A stretch of DNA of 64,000 nt, taken from GCA-2737725 sp965229355 (lineage in GTDB: Bacteria; Pseudomonadota; Alphaproteobacteria; Rhodospirillales; Rhodospirillaceae). Positions 26,909 to 35,164 of the stretch are shown piece after piece. Made by a program: the position numbers and the translations under genes. The stretch is taken from the NCBI GenBank assembly GCA_965229355.1, contig OZ245869.1:2170001-2234000 (forward strand). The letters are read 5' to 3'. The notes under the pieces are model-generated. The model searched no databases, was not told the DNA's origin, and was given only the letters and a program-made list of their open reading frames with translations. Each line of letters opens with the position of its first letter. Within the stretch, counting starts at the first letter, position 1.

Positions 26909-27712
26909 GTGCGGGCACGCGTCGGCGATCATATGGAGCGGATGGGGCGTTCCGCAATCGCCGGGATCGCTGAATTCGGTCTGGGCGCGGTCCTCTTGGG
27001 CCAAAGCATTTATTGGATTGTCATTGGCCATCGCCGCGCACAGCCTGTGCGTCTTGATGCCGCTATGGCGCGCTGTATGGAAGTCGGCATCAACGCCGTT
27101 CCCATTATCACTTTAATGTCGCTGACTATCGGCATCATGCTTGCGATTCAGGGCATTTATTCGCTGCGTGTGTTTGGCGCTGAAGAGCAAGTTGTGCTGG
27201 GTATCGGCATGTCGGTGGTGCGTGAGTTCGGACCACTGATCACCGGGATATTGGTGGCAGGTCGCACAGGCTCATCATTAGCGGCACGCATTGGCACAAT
27301 GCGCATCAGTCAGGAAATTGATGCGCTGTCGGTGATGGGCATTAACCCTGTGCGCTACATCGTAGCGCCAGCACTGATTTCCATGGTGATCATGGTGCCG
27401 ATCCTGACGTTTTGGTCCAGCATTGTGATGCTGACGGGGGCAGGTTGGTACATCGGTATTGATCTCGGCATGAGTGCTGCCGCCTACATCGACCGCCTGA
27501 CTGAAATTGTAAAAATGGGCGACGTTTGGCACGGCTTAGGTAAAAGCGTGCTGTTTGGTGTTTTGATTACGTTGGTTGGCGTTATTAACGGCACGTTGGT
27601 GACCGGCGGTGCCGAGGGTGTCGGCAAGATGACGACGCGCTCGGTGGTAATTTCCATCTGCGCCATTATCGTCACCGATATGATCTTCGCGTTCATCGCG
27701 ACCCGGTCATGA
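26909..27712 (+). CDS. mlaE: MlaE-family ABC permease (phospholipid transport)
   Basis: Inner-membrane permease of 267 residues, MlaE/Ttg2B/YrbE family. The GTG at 26909 has AAGGA eight bases upstream; an ATG at 26933 is the alternative. Conserved blocks are seen: VPIITLMSLTIGIMLAIQG, REFGPLITGILVAGRTGSS, and GTMRISQEIDALSVMGINP. It forms the membrane core with the MCE protein and MlaF encoded next, moving phospholipid between inner and outer membranes. All six genes from 24778 to 30234 lie on one strand with gaps of 4 to 67 bases. Confidence 0.95.
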   Translation: MRARVGDHMERMGRSAIAGIAEFGLGAVLLGQSIYWIVIGHRRAQPVRLDAAMARCMEVGINAVPIITLMSLTIGIMLAIQGIYSLRVFGAEEQVVLGIGMSVVREFGPLITGILVAGRTGSSLAARIGTMRISQEIDALSVMGINPVRYIVAPALISMVIMVPILTFWSSIVMLTGAGWYIGIDLGMSAAAYIDRLTEIVKMGDVWHGLGKSVLFGVLITLVGVINGTLVTGGAEGVGKMTTRSVVISICAIIVTDMIFAFIATRS

Positions 27713-27722
27713 TGGTGCACGC

Positions 27723-28565
27723 ATGAACCAGCCCGCCCTGAATACGATGCCTGCTGATGCCGAAGTGGTGGCAACACCTGCGGTGATTGAGGTGCGCGAT
27801 CTGGTCACACACTACGGCACGCGCAAAATTCTACACGGCATCAATCTCGATATCCGTCAGGGCGAGATCATGGTGATCATGGGTGGTTCGGGCTCTGGCA
27901 AAAGCACGCTCCTAAATACACTTCTGGGTTTGCTGCGCCCCACGTCTGGCACCGTGCGTCTGTTGGGCCAGGACTTAAACGCCATCAGTGATGTTGAGCG
28001 CACCAAGCTACGCCAGAAAATGGGTGTGGCCTTTCAAGGCGGCGCTTTGTTCAGCTCGATGAATGTGCTTGAGAACATCATGCTGCCGCTGCGCGAGCAT
28101 ACAAAGCTAGATAAAAGCACGATGCAAATTATGGCCCGCATGAAAATGCAGGTCGTCAGTTTGGCCGGATTTGAAAAGCTGATGCCAGCCGAGTTGTCGG
28201 GTGGGATGATCAAGCGCGCAGCTTTAGCCCGAGCAATCGTGATGGATCCGCGCATTCTGTTTTGCGACGAGCCATCAGCGGGCCTCGACCCCGTTGTATC
28301 GTCAGCTATCGATGATTTGATTTTGTCGTTGCGCGAAGCCATGGGCATGTCGATTGTGGTCGTCACGCACGAGCTGGAAAGTGCGTTTAAAATTGCTGAT
28401 CGTATTTGCGTGCTCGACAAAGGGCACATTTTAACGGTCGGCACCGTGGATGAAGTGCGTCACTCTAAGAACGAACGCATCCAAAATCTGTTGAATCGCC
28501 GCGCCGAGGCCGAAATATTGGACCCGGACGAGTATTTGAAGCGGTTAACAGCTGCGGGGAACTAG
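27723..28565 (+). CDS. mlaF: MlaF-family ABC ATPase (phospholipid transport)
   Basis: ATPase of 280 residues energising the MlaE permease. Walker A GGSGSGKST is at 54-62; the signature is LSGGMIKRAALARAI (the MIKR form is characteristic of the Mla/Mce ATPases); Walker B is ILFCDEPSAGLDPV. The C-terminal extension (HSKNERIQNLLNRRAEAE), which in MlaF contacts a neighbouring subunit, is present. Ten bases separate it from mlaE. The STAS protein encoded two genes upstream is the expected regulator binding this subunit. Confidence 0.95.
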   Translation: MNQPALNTMPADAEVVATPAVIEVRDLVTHYGTRKILHGINLDIRQGEIMVIMGGSGSGKSTLLNTLLGLLRPTSGTVRLLGQDLNAISDVERTKLRQKMGVAFQGGALFSSMNVLENIMLPLREHTKLDKSTMQIMARMKMQVVSLAGFEKLMPAELSGGMIKRAALARAIVMDPRILFCDEPSAGLDPVVSSAIDDLILSLREAMGMSIVVVTHELESAFKIADRICVLDKGHILTVGTVDEVRHSKNERIQNLLNRRAEAEILDPDEYLKRLTAAGN

Positions 28566-28632
28566 AGCGGAAGCGTTTTTGGCTTTTGCGTGCAGGGGTG
28601 CAGGCAAAGCCAAAGTTGGGGGATCAGAGGGT

Positions 28633-29619
28633 ATGCAAGATAGTCGCATTAATTACGTCGTCGTCGGCAGCTTTGTAGCTGCGGTGGTGGCTATCTTTAT
28701 CGTCGTGGTTTCCATGCTGGCGGGCCGCTCGGGCGCCACAGATGAATATTTCACGGTCTACGACAACGTGGGCGGCTTGAAGTTCGGCACACAAGTGTTG
28801 TTCGAAGGCTACCAGATTGGCCAAGTCGAAAGCATCGAACCGATGTTCAAAGGCCAGAACGTATCATTCCGCGTCAATCTTACCGTGCAAGAAGGCTGGA
28901 AGATTCCAGACGACAGTATCGCGCGCGTGTCGGTCTCGGGCCTGCTCTCGGCGATGACCATCGATATCGATGGCGGTACCAGCCCCAATGCGTTGAAGCC
29001 GGGCTCACAAGTAAAGGGCGCGTCCAACTCGAATATGTTTGCGGCCCTTTCGCAAATTGGCGCGCAATTTGGTGATTTAAGCGCCAACTCTATCAAGCCG
29101 CTTCTGGATACCCTGACCAACTATGTGAAAAACCTCGACAAGATCACGGCGGACAATGTTCCCGCGTTACTCGGGAACTTGAATAAAATTTCGCAAGATA
29201 TGTCGCGCGATGTGCCTGAAATTACCGGCAGCATTAAACGCAGCACGGTCGCGATTGAGAAGGGCCCTCTTAGTCCTGAAAGCTTAGAGCGCATTGATAC
29301 GATTATCGCTAACCTCGATAAGACGACCGCAAACTTGTCGGCCTTCACGGGTGACTTGGACCAAGTGCGCAAGATGCTTGTTAAATCGATGGAATCGGTG
29401 AACAAGCTGGTTGAAGACAACGCTGGTAACGTCGATGAGTCCGCGCGCAGCTTGCGTTACACGCTGGATACCATTTCGCGCTACGTCGATGACATTGCGC
29501 AAAATACCGAAGTAACAACGCGCAATCTGGCCGAGTTCAGCCGTGCGATACGCGAGAACCCAGGCCTGTTGGTGTCGGGTTCGCCGCAGTCTGATCAGTC
29601 AAAGTCGAAATCGAAATAA
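28633..29619 (+). CDS. mlaD: MlaD/MCE-domain periplasmic lipid-binding protein
   Basis: Protein of about 328 residues anchored by one N-terminal helix (VVVGSFVAAVVAIFIVV), with an MCE domain (about residues 35-115: GLKFGTQVLFEGYQIGQVES and SIARVSVSGLLSAMTIDI) and a long helical tail of about 170 residues rich in NLDK-type turns. It is therefore longer than E. coli MlaD and closer to the MCE proteins with extended coiled C-terminal helices. The ATG at 28633 with AGAGG upstream is chosen; the frame extends upstream to 28579 without a ribosome site. MCE rings form the lipid channel above MlaE. Confidence 0.92.
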   Translation: MQDSRINYVVVGSFVAAVVAIFIVVVSMLAGRSGATDEYFTVYDNVGGLKFGTQVLFEGYQIGQVESIEPMFKGQNVSFRVNLTVQEGWKIPDDSIARVSVSGLLSAMTIDIDGGTSPNALKPGSQVKGASNSNMFAALSQIGAQFGDLSANSIKPLLDTLTNYVKNLDKITADNVPALLGNLNKISQDMSRDVPEITGSIKRSTVAIEKGPLSPESLERIDTIIANLDKTTANLSAFTGDLDQVRKMLVKSMESVNKLVEDNAGNVDESARSLRYTLDTISRYVDDIAQNTEVTTRNLAEFSRAIRENPGLLVSGSPQSDQSKSKSK

Positions 29620-29631
29620 CGGAGCGGAACT

Positions 29632-30234
29632 ATGAACGTCCTTAATCGCCGCTCTCTCATCTCGCTGTTGGCTGCTGTCCTGGTCGCATCATGCTCGTCT
29701 GATCCGGTGCCAACCGATACCTATTATCGCCTTGAACTGGCAAATGCCCCTGCACCGCGGGCGGGCGGGCCGATTGCAGGTTTGGCAGAAGTGGCCCCTT
29801 TGCGCGGCGAAGGGATTGTGAACGGGCGCGCCATTCTGTTTCGCAGTGGGCCGAACGAACTTAAGCCTTACAGCTATCATTTCTGGGCTGATACTCCGGC
29901 TTCGATGTTGCAGCGTCAAATGATCGACGCGCTGCGCGCAGCCAAGGTGTTTGAGAATACGGCGTTGCCAGAAATGCGCCTCAACCGTGATTACGAAGTT
30001 GTTGGCACGCTGCGTAAGCTCGAGATTGATGCACAACAGAACCGCGCGATTGTGGAAATTGAGTTGGGCGTGCGCAAAGCGCGTGGCGGCCAGGTGTTGT
30101 TGCTGAAGGTCTATAACGCCGACGTGCCGACCAAGGGCGAAGGTGTACCTGCTGGTGTGGGCGGATTATCAGACGGCTTGGCCCAGATCGTCGCTACGTT
30201 TATTTCAGACCTGGCCCAGCTCCCGAATACTTAA
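29632..30234 (+). CDS. ABC-type transport auxiliary lipoprotein (PqiC/MCE-associated)
   Basis: Lipoprotein of 200 residues. Signal MNVLNRRSLISLLAAVLVASC has a lipobox with Cys21. The body matches the ABC_trans_aux family (YYRLELANAP, then HFWADTPASMLQRQMIDALRAA), found beside MCE transporters, where it probably sits on the outer membrane and receives lipid. It is the last gene of the six-gene run. Its TAA overlaps the stop codon of the convergent EAL gene by two bases. Confidence 0.9.
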   Translation: MNVLNRRSLISLLAAVLVASCSSDPVPTDTYYRLELANAPAPRAGGPIAGLAEVAPLRGEGIVNGRAILFRSGPNELKPYSYHFWADTPASMLQRQMIDALRAAKVFENTALPEMRLNRDYEVVGTLRKLEIDAQQNRAIVEIELGVRKARGGQVLLLKVYNADVPTKGEGVPAGVGGLSDGLAQIVATFISDLAQLPNT

Positions 30235-32093
30235 ACCTGCATTTCAATCAGTTTGGACGAGGCGCTTTTCGCCTGCTTTTTGCCGTCGGCGATCACTAAA
30301 CTTAAGGCGTCGATATTGGCCAGCTTCACGCCGCGTTGCTTAAACACTGCCACGCCACTCACTGCCAATAGCGGGAAGCGCTTGTTCCGCCCGCCACGCG
30401 TTTGGCCGTTGATGTAGCCGTTCTGGCGGTCTTCCTCGTTGTACAAGCTTTCCACATCGCGGCAGAATTTGTCGAAGGCCACCTTTAATTCGCTCATCAC
30501 TGTCGCGGAATCACAATTCTTGAAGCCGACAAAGAAATCATCGCCGCCAACGTGGCCGATGAAGCATTGCTCGCGAGAAAAGCCCGAGCGCAAAATCTCT
30601 GCGAACATTTGAATCGCGCGGTCACCAATGCGGAAACCATATTTGTCGTTGAACGGCTTGAAGTTGTCGAAATCCAGATACGCGAAGTGATGCGCTTCGC
30701 CAATGTTTGTAATCGCGGCGGTGACGTATTCGTGGATCAGGATGTTGCCTGGCAGTTTGCTTAAGGGGTTCTGGTCGCGGGCAAGCTTGATGTTTTTCTC
30801 ATTCAGAATTTGCAGCAAGGCGCTCGCATGCAGGAACCCTGCGTATTTCGAGTCTTCCAAAATCAGTACGCCTTCACTGCCGGTATGCGCCGAGAAAATC
30901 TCAAGGATCTTTTCGGTCGAGGCATTTAAGCTTGCAAAGGCACACGGACGAATGAAGCGCGCCAAGTTAAAAGTGCGGCGCGGGTTGCGCATCAATTCGC
31001 GGCCGTATTTGGAATAAGCAAAGTGTTTCAAGTCGCGTTCGTGCACGATGCCCAGTGGGTGCCCCACTTGGTCGACAACCGGGAAGAACACATGATCGCC
31101 CTCGTTCTTGAAGCGCGAGAACAGCATGTCCAAGTCTTCGTCGATCTTCAGCGGCACGATGCGGTCCAACTGTGCGGCGACCAAATCTGCGTCGGTATCA
31201 AACCGGCGGCGGTCGTTTTCGCGCAATACAGCCACATCCGGGTAGCTCAGTTGCAGTTTAGTGAGGTCTGTGACGGGACGCGCAATCATGTAGCCTTGCG
31301 CTAAGTCGCAGCCCAAATCGCGGCAGACGTAAAACTCTTGCGGGGTCTCGATGCCTTCCGCGATCACCAATGCGCCCAACAAGTGCGCCATCATTACGAT
31401 GTGCTTCAGGAACACGGTTTTCTTGGGGTCCGATCCGATCGAAGAAATCAGAAAACGGTCGAGTTTTAAAATGCCCGGTTCAAGGTGGTAGAACAGTTGC
31501 AGGTTAGCGTGGCCGGCCCCGAAGTCGTCCATGGTGAGTGCGCCGAAGGTGCGGCGCAGTTCCAGCAGGCGTTCTAAACCGATGGGGTTGTCGGCGAAGT
31601 CGTAACGCTCGGAAATTTCCAAAGCCAAGTTGGCGTTGGAAATGCCATAGCGCGATTTCAGCGACATCAGCGCGTTGCGCAAACCTTTGGATGAGACAAT
31701 CGTGCGACCATCCAGGTTCACAAACAATTTCAGCGAGCGACATTCAGGGATCGTGGTGAAGTGCGCGAACGAGCGCTCCAGCATGCGTTCTTCCAGAATG
31801 TCCAGGAAGCCGTCTTCCCAGCAGCGGTTGATCAGGTCGATGGGCGATTCAAAATGGTGCCGGTTAAACCCGCGCATCAGGGCTTCAAACCCGAAGGTCC
31901 GCCCGGTGTGAATGTCGATGATTGGCTGAAAGGCGATATCGAGATCGTTGGCGATATCGGCCCAGCGCCGCCGCACCGAGCCCATCATGCTGGACTGGAA
32001 GTTGGGGCTCTGGTTCCGATTGGTTGAAATAGCCCCAGGAAGAGTGGCGTTAATCCCGGTGTTCAGCGTTGAGGTCAAAGCGACTTGGTTCAT
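30231..32093 (-). CDS. EAL - CBS pair - GGDEF cyclic-di-GMP signalling protein
   Basis: Protein of 620 residues with no membrane helix. Residues about 45-285 are an EAL phosphodiesterase with an intact catalytic set: FGFEALMRG (Glu70), LFVNLDG, LEISERYD, MDDFGAGHANL, LKLDRFLI and IAEGIETPQEF. Residues about 300-430 look like two CBS modules, a possible nucleotide sensor. Residues about 440-610 are a GGDEF domain with YLDFDNFKPFNDKYGFRIGD and GGDDF; the inhibitory RxxD site is absent (RExC at that place). Both enzymatic halves look competent, so the protein may make or degrade c-di-GMP according to the CBS ligand. It is transcribed alone. Confidence 0.93.
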   Translation of the reverse strand: MNQVALTSTLNTGINATLPGAISTNRNQSPNFQSSMMGSVRRRWADIANDLDIAFQPIIDIHTGRTFGFEALMRGFNRHHFESPIDLINRCWEDGFLDILEERMLERSFAHFTTIPECRSLKLFVNLDGRTIVSSKGLRNALMSLKSRYGISNANLALEISERYDFADNPIGLERLLELRRTFGALTMDDFGAGHANLQLFYHLEPGILKLDRFLISSIGSDPKKTVFLKHIVMMAHLLGALVIAEGIETPQEFYVCRDLGCDLAQGYMIARPVTDLTKLQLSYPDVAVLRENDRRRFDTDADLVAAQLDRIVPLKIDEDLDMLFSRFKNEGDHVFFPVVDQVGHPLGIVHERDLKHFAYSKYGRELMRNPRRTFNLARFIRPCAFASLNASTEKILEIFSAHTGSEGVLILEDSKYAGFLHASALLQILNEKNIKLARDQNPLSKLPGNILIHEYVTAAITNIGEAHHFAYLDFDNFKPFNDKYGFRIGDRAIQMFAEILRSGFSREQCFIGHVGGDDFFVGFKNCDSATVMSELKVAFDKFCRDVESLYNEEDRQNGYINGQTRGGRNKRFPLLAVSGVAVFKQRGVKLANIDALSLVIADGKKQAKSASSKLIEMQV

Positions 32094-32341
32094 GGCCCAG
32101 TTTCCCCGGTGGCCGCCGTCTCTTGTTAACGATTTCTCAACGTATGAGACGGTTTCGGCTCAAAATCTGTTAGGGTGTAAAAGGGGCTGCATCAATCGCG
32201 CATTGGGTGAGTCATCAAAATTTCAAACTGGGCTGAGCTAGGGCTGGCTCTGTACTTGCTCCAAACGCCTTCCAAACCTAGTATCCGCGCCTTCTGGAAG
32301 GCCTAACCGTTTTCTAACCTGTTGAAAAATAAGGAGTAGCG

Positions 32342-33742
32342 GTGCGTTACATTAGCACCCGTGGCCGCGCGCCCGAGCTTGGATTCGATGATGTCTTGTT
32401 GGCAGGGCTTGCCACGGATGGGGGCCTGTACGTACCCGCAATTTGGCCAACTTTCTCGCAAGACGAGTGGGCTGCCATGGCGGCGCTCGACTACCCCAGT
32501 CTGGCTGCGCGAGTCTTGGCGCCGTTCGTCAAAGGTTCTGTAATCGAAACGCAGATCGGTGACATTACCAAAGCCGCTTACGCCACTTTTACTCACAAGG
32601 CTGTGGCACCTTTGGTTCAGTTAGATACGAACCTGTGGGCACTCGAACTCTTCCATGGCCCCACGCTCGCGTTCAAAGATTACGCGCTGCAATTGGTCGG
32701 CCTGTTGTTCGATCATGTTTTGAAAGCGCGCAAAAGCCGCATCACTGTTGTGGGGGCCACATCGGGTGATACCGGCTCTGCTGCCATTGAAGCCTGCAAA
32801 GACCGCGACGCTGTTGATATTTTCATCATGCATCCGGCGGGCCGTGTCTCGGACGTGCAACGTCATCAAATGACGACGGTGCTGTCGAAGAACGTGTTCA
32901 ACATTGCCGTTCAAGGTGATTTCGACGATTGCCAAAACCTCGTCAAAGACATGTTTGCCGACGCCAAAATGCGCGGCGATTTGAATTTGTCGGCGGTGAA
33001 CTCAATCAACTGGGCGCGCATCATGGCGCAAGTTGTTTATTACGCGTGGGCCGCGCTGCGTTTGGGTGCACCCAAAAAAGAAATTGCGTTCGCTGTTCCC
33101 ACGGGCAATTTCGGTAATGTGTTTGCGGGCTATGTCGCCAAGAAGATGGGCTTGCCGATTGCCAAGTTCGCGGTGGGCTCGAACAAGAACGACATTCTCA
33201 CACGCTACTTTGAAACGGGGGCCATGACATCCAACGGTGTCGTGCCGACCTTAAGCCCGTCGATGGATATTCAAATCTCGTCGAACTTCGAACGCTTGCT
33301 CTTTGATGCTTATGATCGTGATGCAACGGCAGTCACCAGCCTGATGGACCGTTTCAAGCAAAGCGGCGAATACGCGGTGGATGCCAAAGCGCATACGCGT
33401 ATCTTGCAAATGTTTGGTGGCACCCGGTTGGATGACAACGGCATCAAAGCCGTCATTAAAGACACCTATGCTAAAACCGGCTACGTGCTCGACCCGCACT
33501 CGGCCATTGGTGTTGCGGCGGCGCAAAGCGCCAAACTGCCAGCGGGTACGCCGATTGTGGCAATGGCAACCGCTCATCCGGCGAAGTTCCCAGATGCTGT
33601 GGAATCAGCCATGGGTGCGCGCCCGGCCTTGCCTGCGCACCTGTCGAATCTCTTGACGCGTGAAGAACGCTTTACAACGCTGCCGAACGACCTAGATCAG
33701 ATCAAATCTTATGTGCGTAAAAACGCACGTAGTACGTCTTAA
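32342..33742 (+). CDS. thrC: Threonine synthase
   Basis: PLP enzyme of 466 residues converting O-phosphohomoserine to threonine. A GTG start follows AAGGAGTAGCG. N-terminal MRYISTRGRAPELGFDDVLL is typical of the bacterial long form. The PLP lysine is Lys112 (TLAFKDYALQ) and the phosphate loop is GATSGDTGSAA. Its partner thrB lies at 39804-40769 in another operon. An M16 peptidase gene follows after 23 bases, a common alphaproteobacterial order. The 248 bases before the gene, shared with the divergent EAL gene, hold no motif I can name. Confidence 0.96.
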   Translation: MRYISTRGRAPELGFDDVLLAGLATDGGLYVPAIWPTFSQDEWAAMAALDYPSLAARVLAPFVKGSVIETQIGDITKAAYATFTHKAVAPLVQLDTNLWALELFHGPTLAFKDYALQLVGLLFDHVLKARKSRITVVGATSGDTGSAAIEACKDRDAVDIFIMHPAGRVSDVQRHQMTTVLSKNVFNIAVQGDFDDCQNLVKDMFADAKMRGDLNLSAVNSINWARIMAQVVYYAWAALRLGAPKKEIAFAVPTGNFGNVFAGYVAKKMGLPIAKFAVGSNKNDILTRYFETGAMTSNGVVPTLSPSMDIQISSNFERLLFDAYDRDATAVTSLMDRFKQSGEYAVDAKAHTRILQMFGGTRLDDNGIKAVIKDTYAKTGYVLDPHSAIGVAAAQSAKLPAGTPIVAMATAHPAKFPDAVESAMGARPALPAHLSNLLTREERFTTLPNDLDQIKSYVRKNARSTS

Positions 33743-33765
33743 ACAACGCAACAAACCGGAGTTTC

Positions 33766-35022
33766 ATGTCCGTCAACATCACTACATTGCCGAATGGTCT
33801 TAAAGTCATCACCGACCGCATGGAGTCGGTAGAAACAGTGGCTCTGGGGGCGTGGGTGAATGTTGGCACGCGGCATGAAACGGCGGATGTGAACGGCATT
33901 TCGCACCTGTTGGAGCACATGGCGTTCAAGGGCACGGCGCGCCGTTCGGCCCAACAAATTGCCGAAGAGATGGATAGCGTCGGCGGGCATTTGAATGCCT
34001 ACACCAGCCGTGATCACACCGCTTACTTTGCCAAGGTTCTGAAAGACGATGCGGCGTTAGCGACCGATGTGATCGCCGACATTCTGCTGAACTCAACCAT
34101 GGATCCGGATGAGTTAGAACGTGAGAAGCAGGTGATCGTTCAAGAAATCTCGCAAGTGAACGATACGCCTGACGACATTATTTTCGATCAGTTCCAAATG
34201 CAGGCCTACCCTGATCAGCCCATGGGATGGCCGGTGTTAGGCTCGGAAGACTTGGTGCGTTCGGTCACGTCGGCGCAATTGAAGTCATACCTGCACGAAC
34301 ACTATGCGGCGTCGGACACAGTGGTGGCGGCTTCGGGCAATATCGACCACGATGCCTTTGTGAAAGTTGTTGAGCGGACCTTCAAAGGCTATCGCGACAC
34401 CGCCACCATCAAAACAGTTTCAAGCACCTACAAAGGTGGCGAGTACCGCGAAGAGCGCGACTTGGAACAAGTGCACTTGGTGCTGGGTTTTCCGGGCGTC
34501 GCTTACAGTGATCAGGATTATTACAACATCGGTGCCCTCTCGGTGCTGATGGGCGAGGGCATGTCTTCGCGCCTGTTCCAAGAAATTCGCGAAAAGCGCG
34601 GGCTGGCTTATTCAGTTTTCTCGTCCACGCAATCGTTCTCGGATACGGGCCTGTTTACGATCTACACCGGTACCGCGCCTGATGAAGTAAAGACGCTGAT
34701 TCCAGTGTTGTGCGAAGAAATCCGCAAAGCCGCAGGTACCATCACGGCTGAAGAAACCAAGCGCGCCAAAGCGCAGATCAAATCTGGTTTGTTGATGTCG
34801 TTGGAAAGCCCGTCCAACCGCTGCTCGCAACGTGCGCGCCAGTTGGTTGTGTATGGACGCCCCATGAACGCGCCGGAATTGATCGAGCGCGTAGAAGCGA
34901 TTGATACCAACAGCATTCGGGCTGCTGCCGAGCGCATTTTCCGGGGCGAGCCGACCTTGGCCGCAATTGGGCCGCTTTCATCTCTGCCGCCGCTGTCTGA
35001 AATTCGCCATAAAATTCAGTAA
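33766..35022 (+). CDS. M16-family zinc metallopeptidase (mitochondrial-processing-peptidase-like)
   Basis: Peptidase of 418 residues. The inverted zinc motif HLLEH uses His47, Glu50 and His51, with the distal Glu in EREKQVIVQEI (about residue 127). C-terminal half carries the R/Y substrate-binding block EIREKRGLAYSVFS. Such proteins are PqqL/MPP-beta-like and cytoplasmic or periplasmic; no signal peptide is present here, so cytoplasmic is likely. Transcribed with thrC. Physiological substrate unknown. Confidence 0.94.
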   Translation: MSVNITTLPNGLKVITDRMESVETVALGAWVNVGTRHETADVNGISHLLEHMAFKGTARRSAQQIAEEMDSVGGHLNAYTSRDHTAYFAKVLKDDAALATDVIADILLNSTMDPDELEREKQVIVQEISQVNDTPDDIIFDQFQMQAYPDQPMGWPVLGSEDLVRSVTSAQLKSYLHEHYAASDTVVAASGNIDHDAFVKVVERTFKGYRDTATIKTVSSTYKGGEYREERDLEQVHLVLGFPGVAYSDQDYYNIGALSVLMGEGMSSRLFQEIREKRGLAYSVFSSTQSFSDTGLFTIYTGTAPDEVKTLIPVLCEEIRKAAGTITAEETKRAKAQIKSGLLMSLESPSNRCSQRARQLVVYGRPMNAPELIERVEAIDTNSIRAAAERIFRGEPTLAAIGPLSSLPPLSEIRHKIQ

Positions 35023-35071
35023 GTTAGGTCGTCTTGCCACTCTGTGAGCAGCGGCTTGAATGAGTTAGGTG

Positions 35072-35081
35072 TTGTATACAA
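35072..35081. promoter_or_regulatory. Perfect TTGTATACAA palindrome, GntR-type operator candidate
   Basis: A ten-base perfect palindrome in the 142-base gap before the HisD-family gene. Words of this kind (GT-n-AC symmetry) are typical operators of GntR-family regulators. A hairpin GCGCGGA/TCCGCGC (35083-35101) follows at once. Its place suggests control of the three-gene dehydrogenase set downstream. Confidence 0.4.
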
Positions 35082-35082
35082 A

Positions 35083-35101
35083 GCGCGGATAGTCTCCGCG
35101 C
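35083..35101 (+). other. Hairpin in leader of HisD-family gene
   Basis: Seven-pair stem GCGCGGA/TCCGCGC with a five-base loop TAGTC. No T tract follows, so it is not a clear terminator; it may act in the leader RNA or end read-through from the M16 gene. Confidence 0.45.
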
Positions 35102-35164
35102 GAATTCGTACTTAACATCGCATTTCAACATTGCAGTTGATCGATCCTGGAGGGACTCAAGCAC

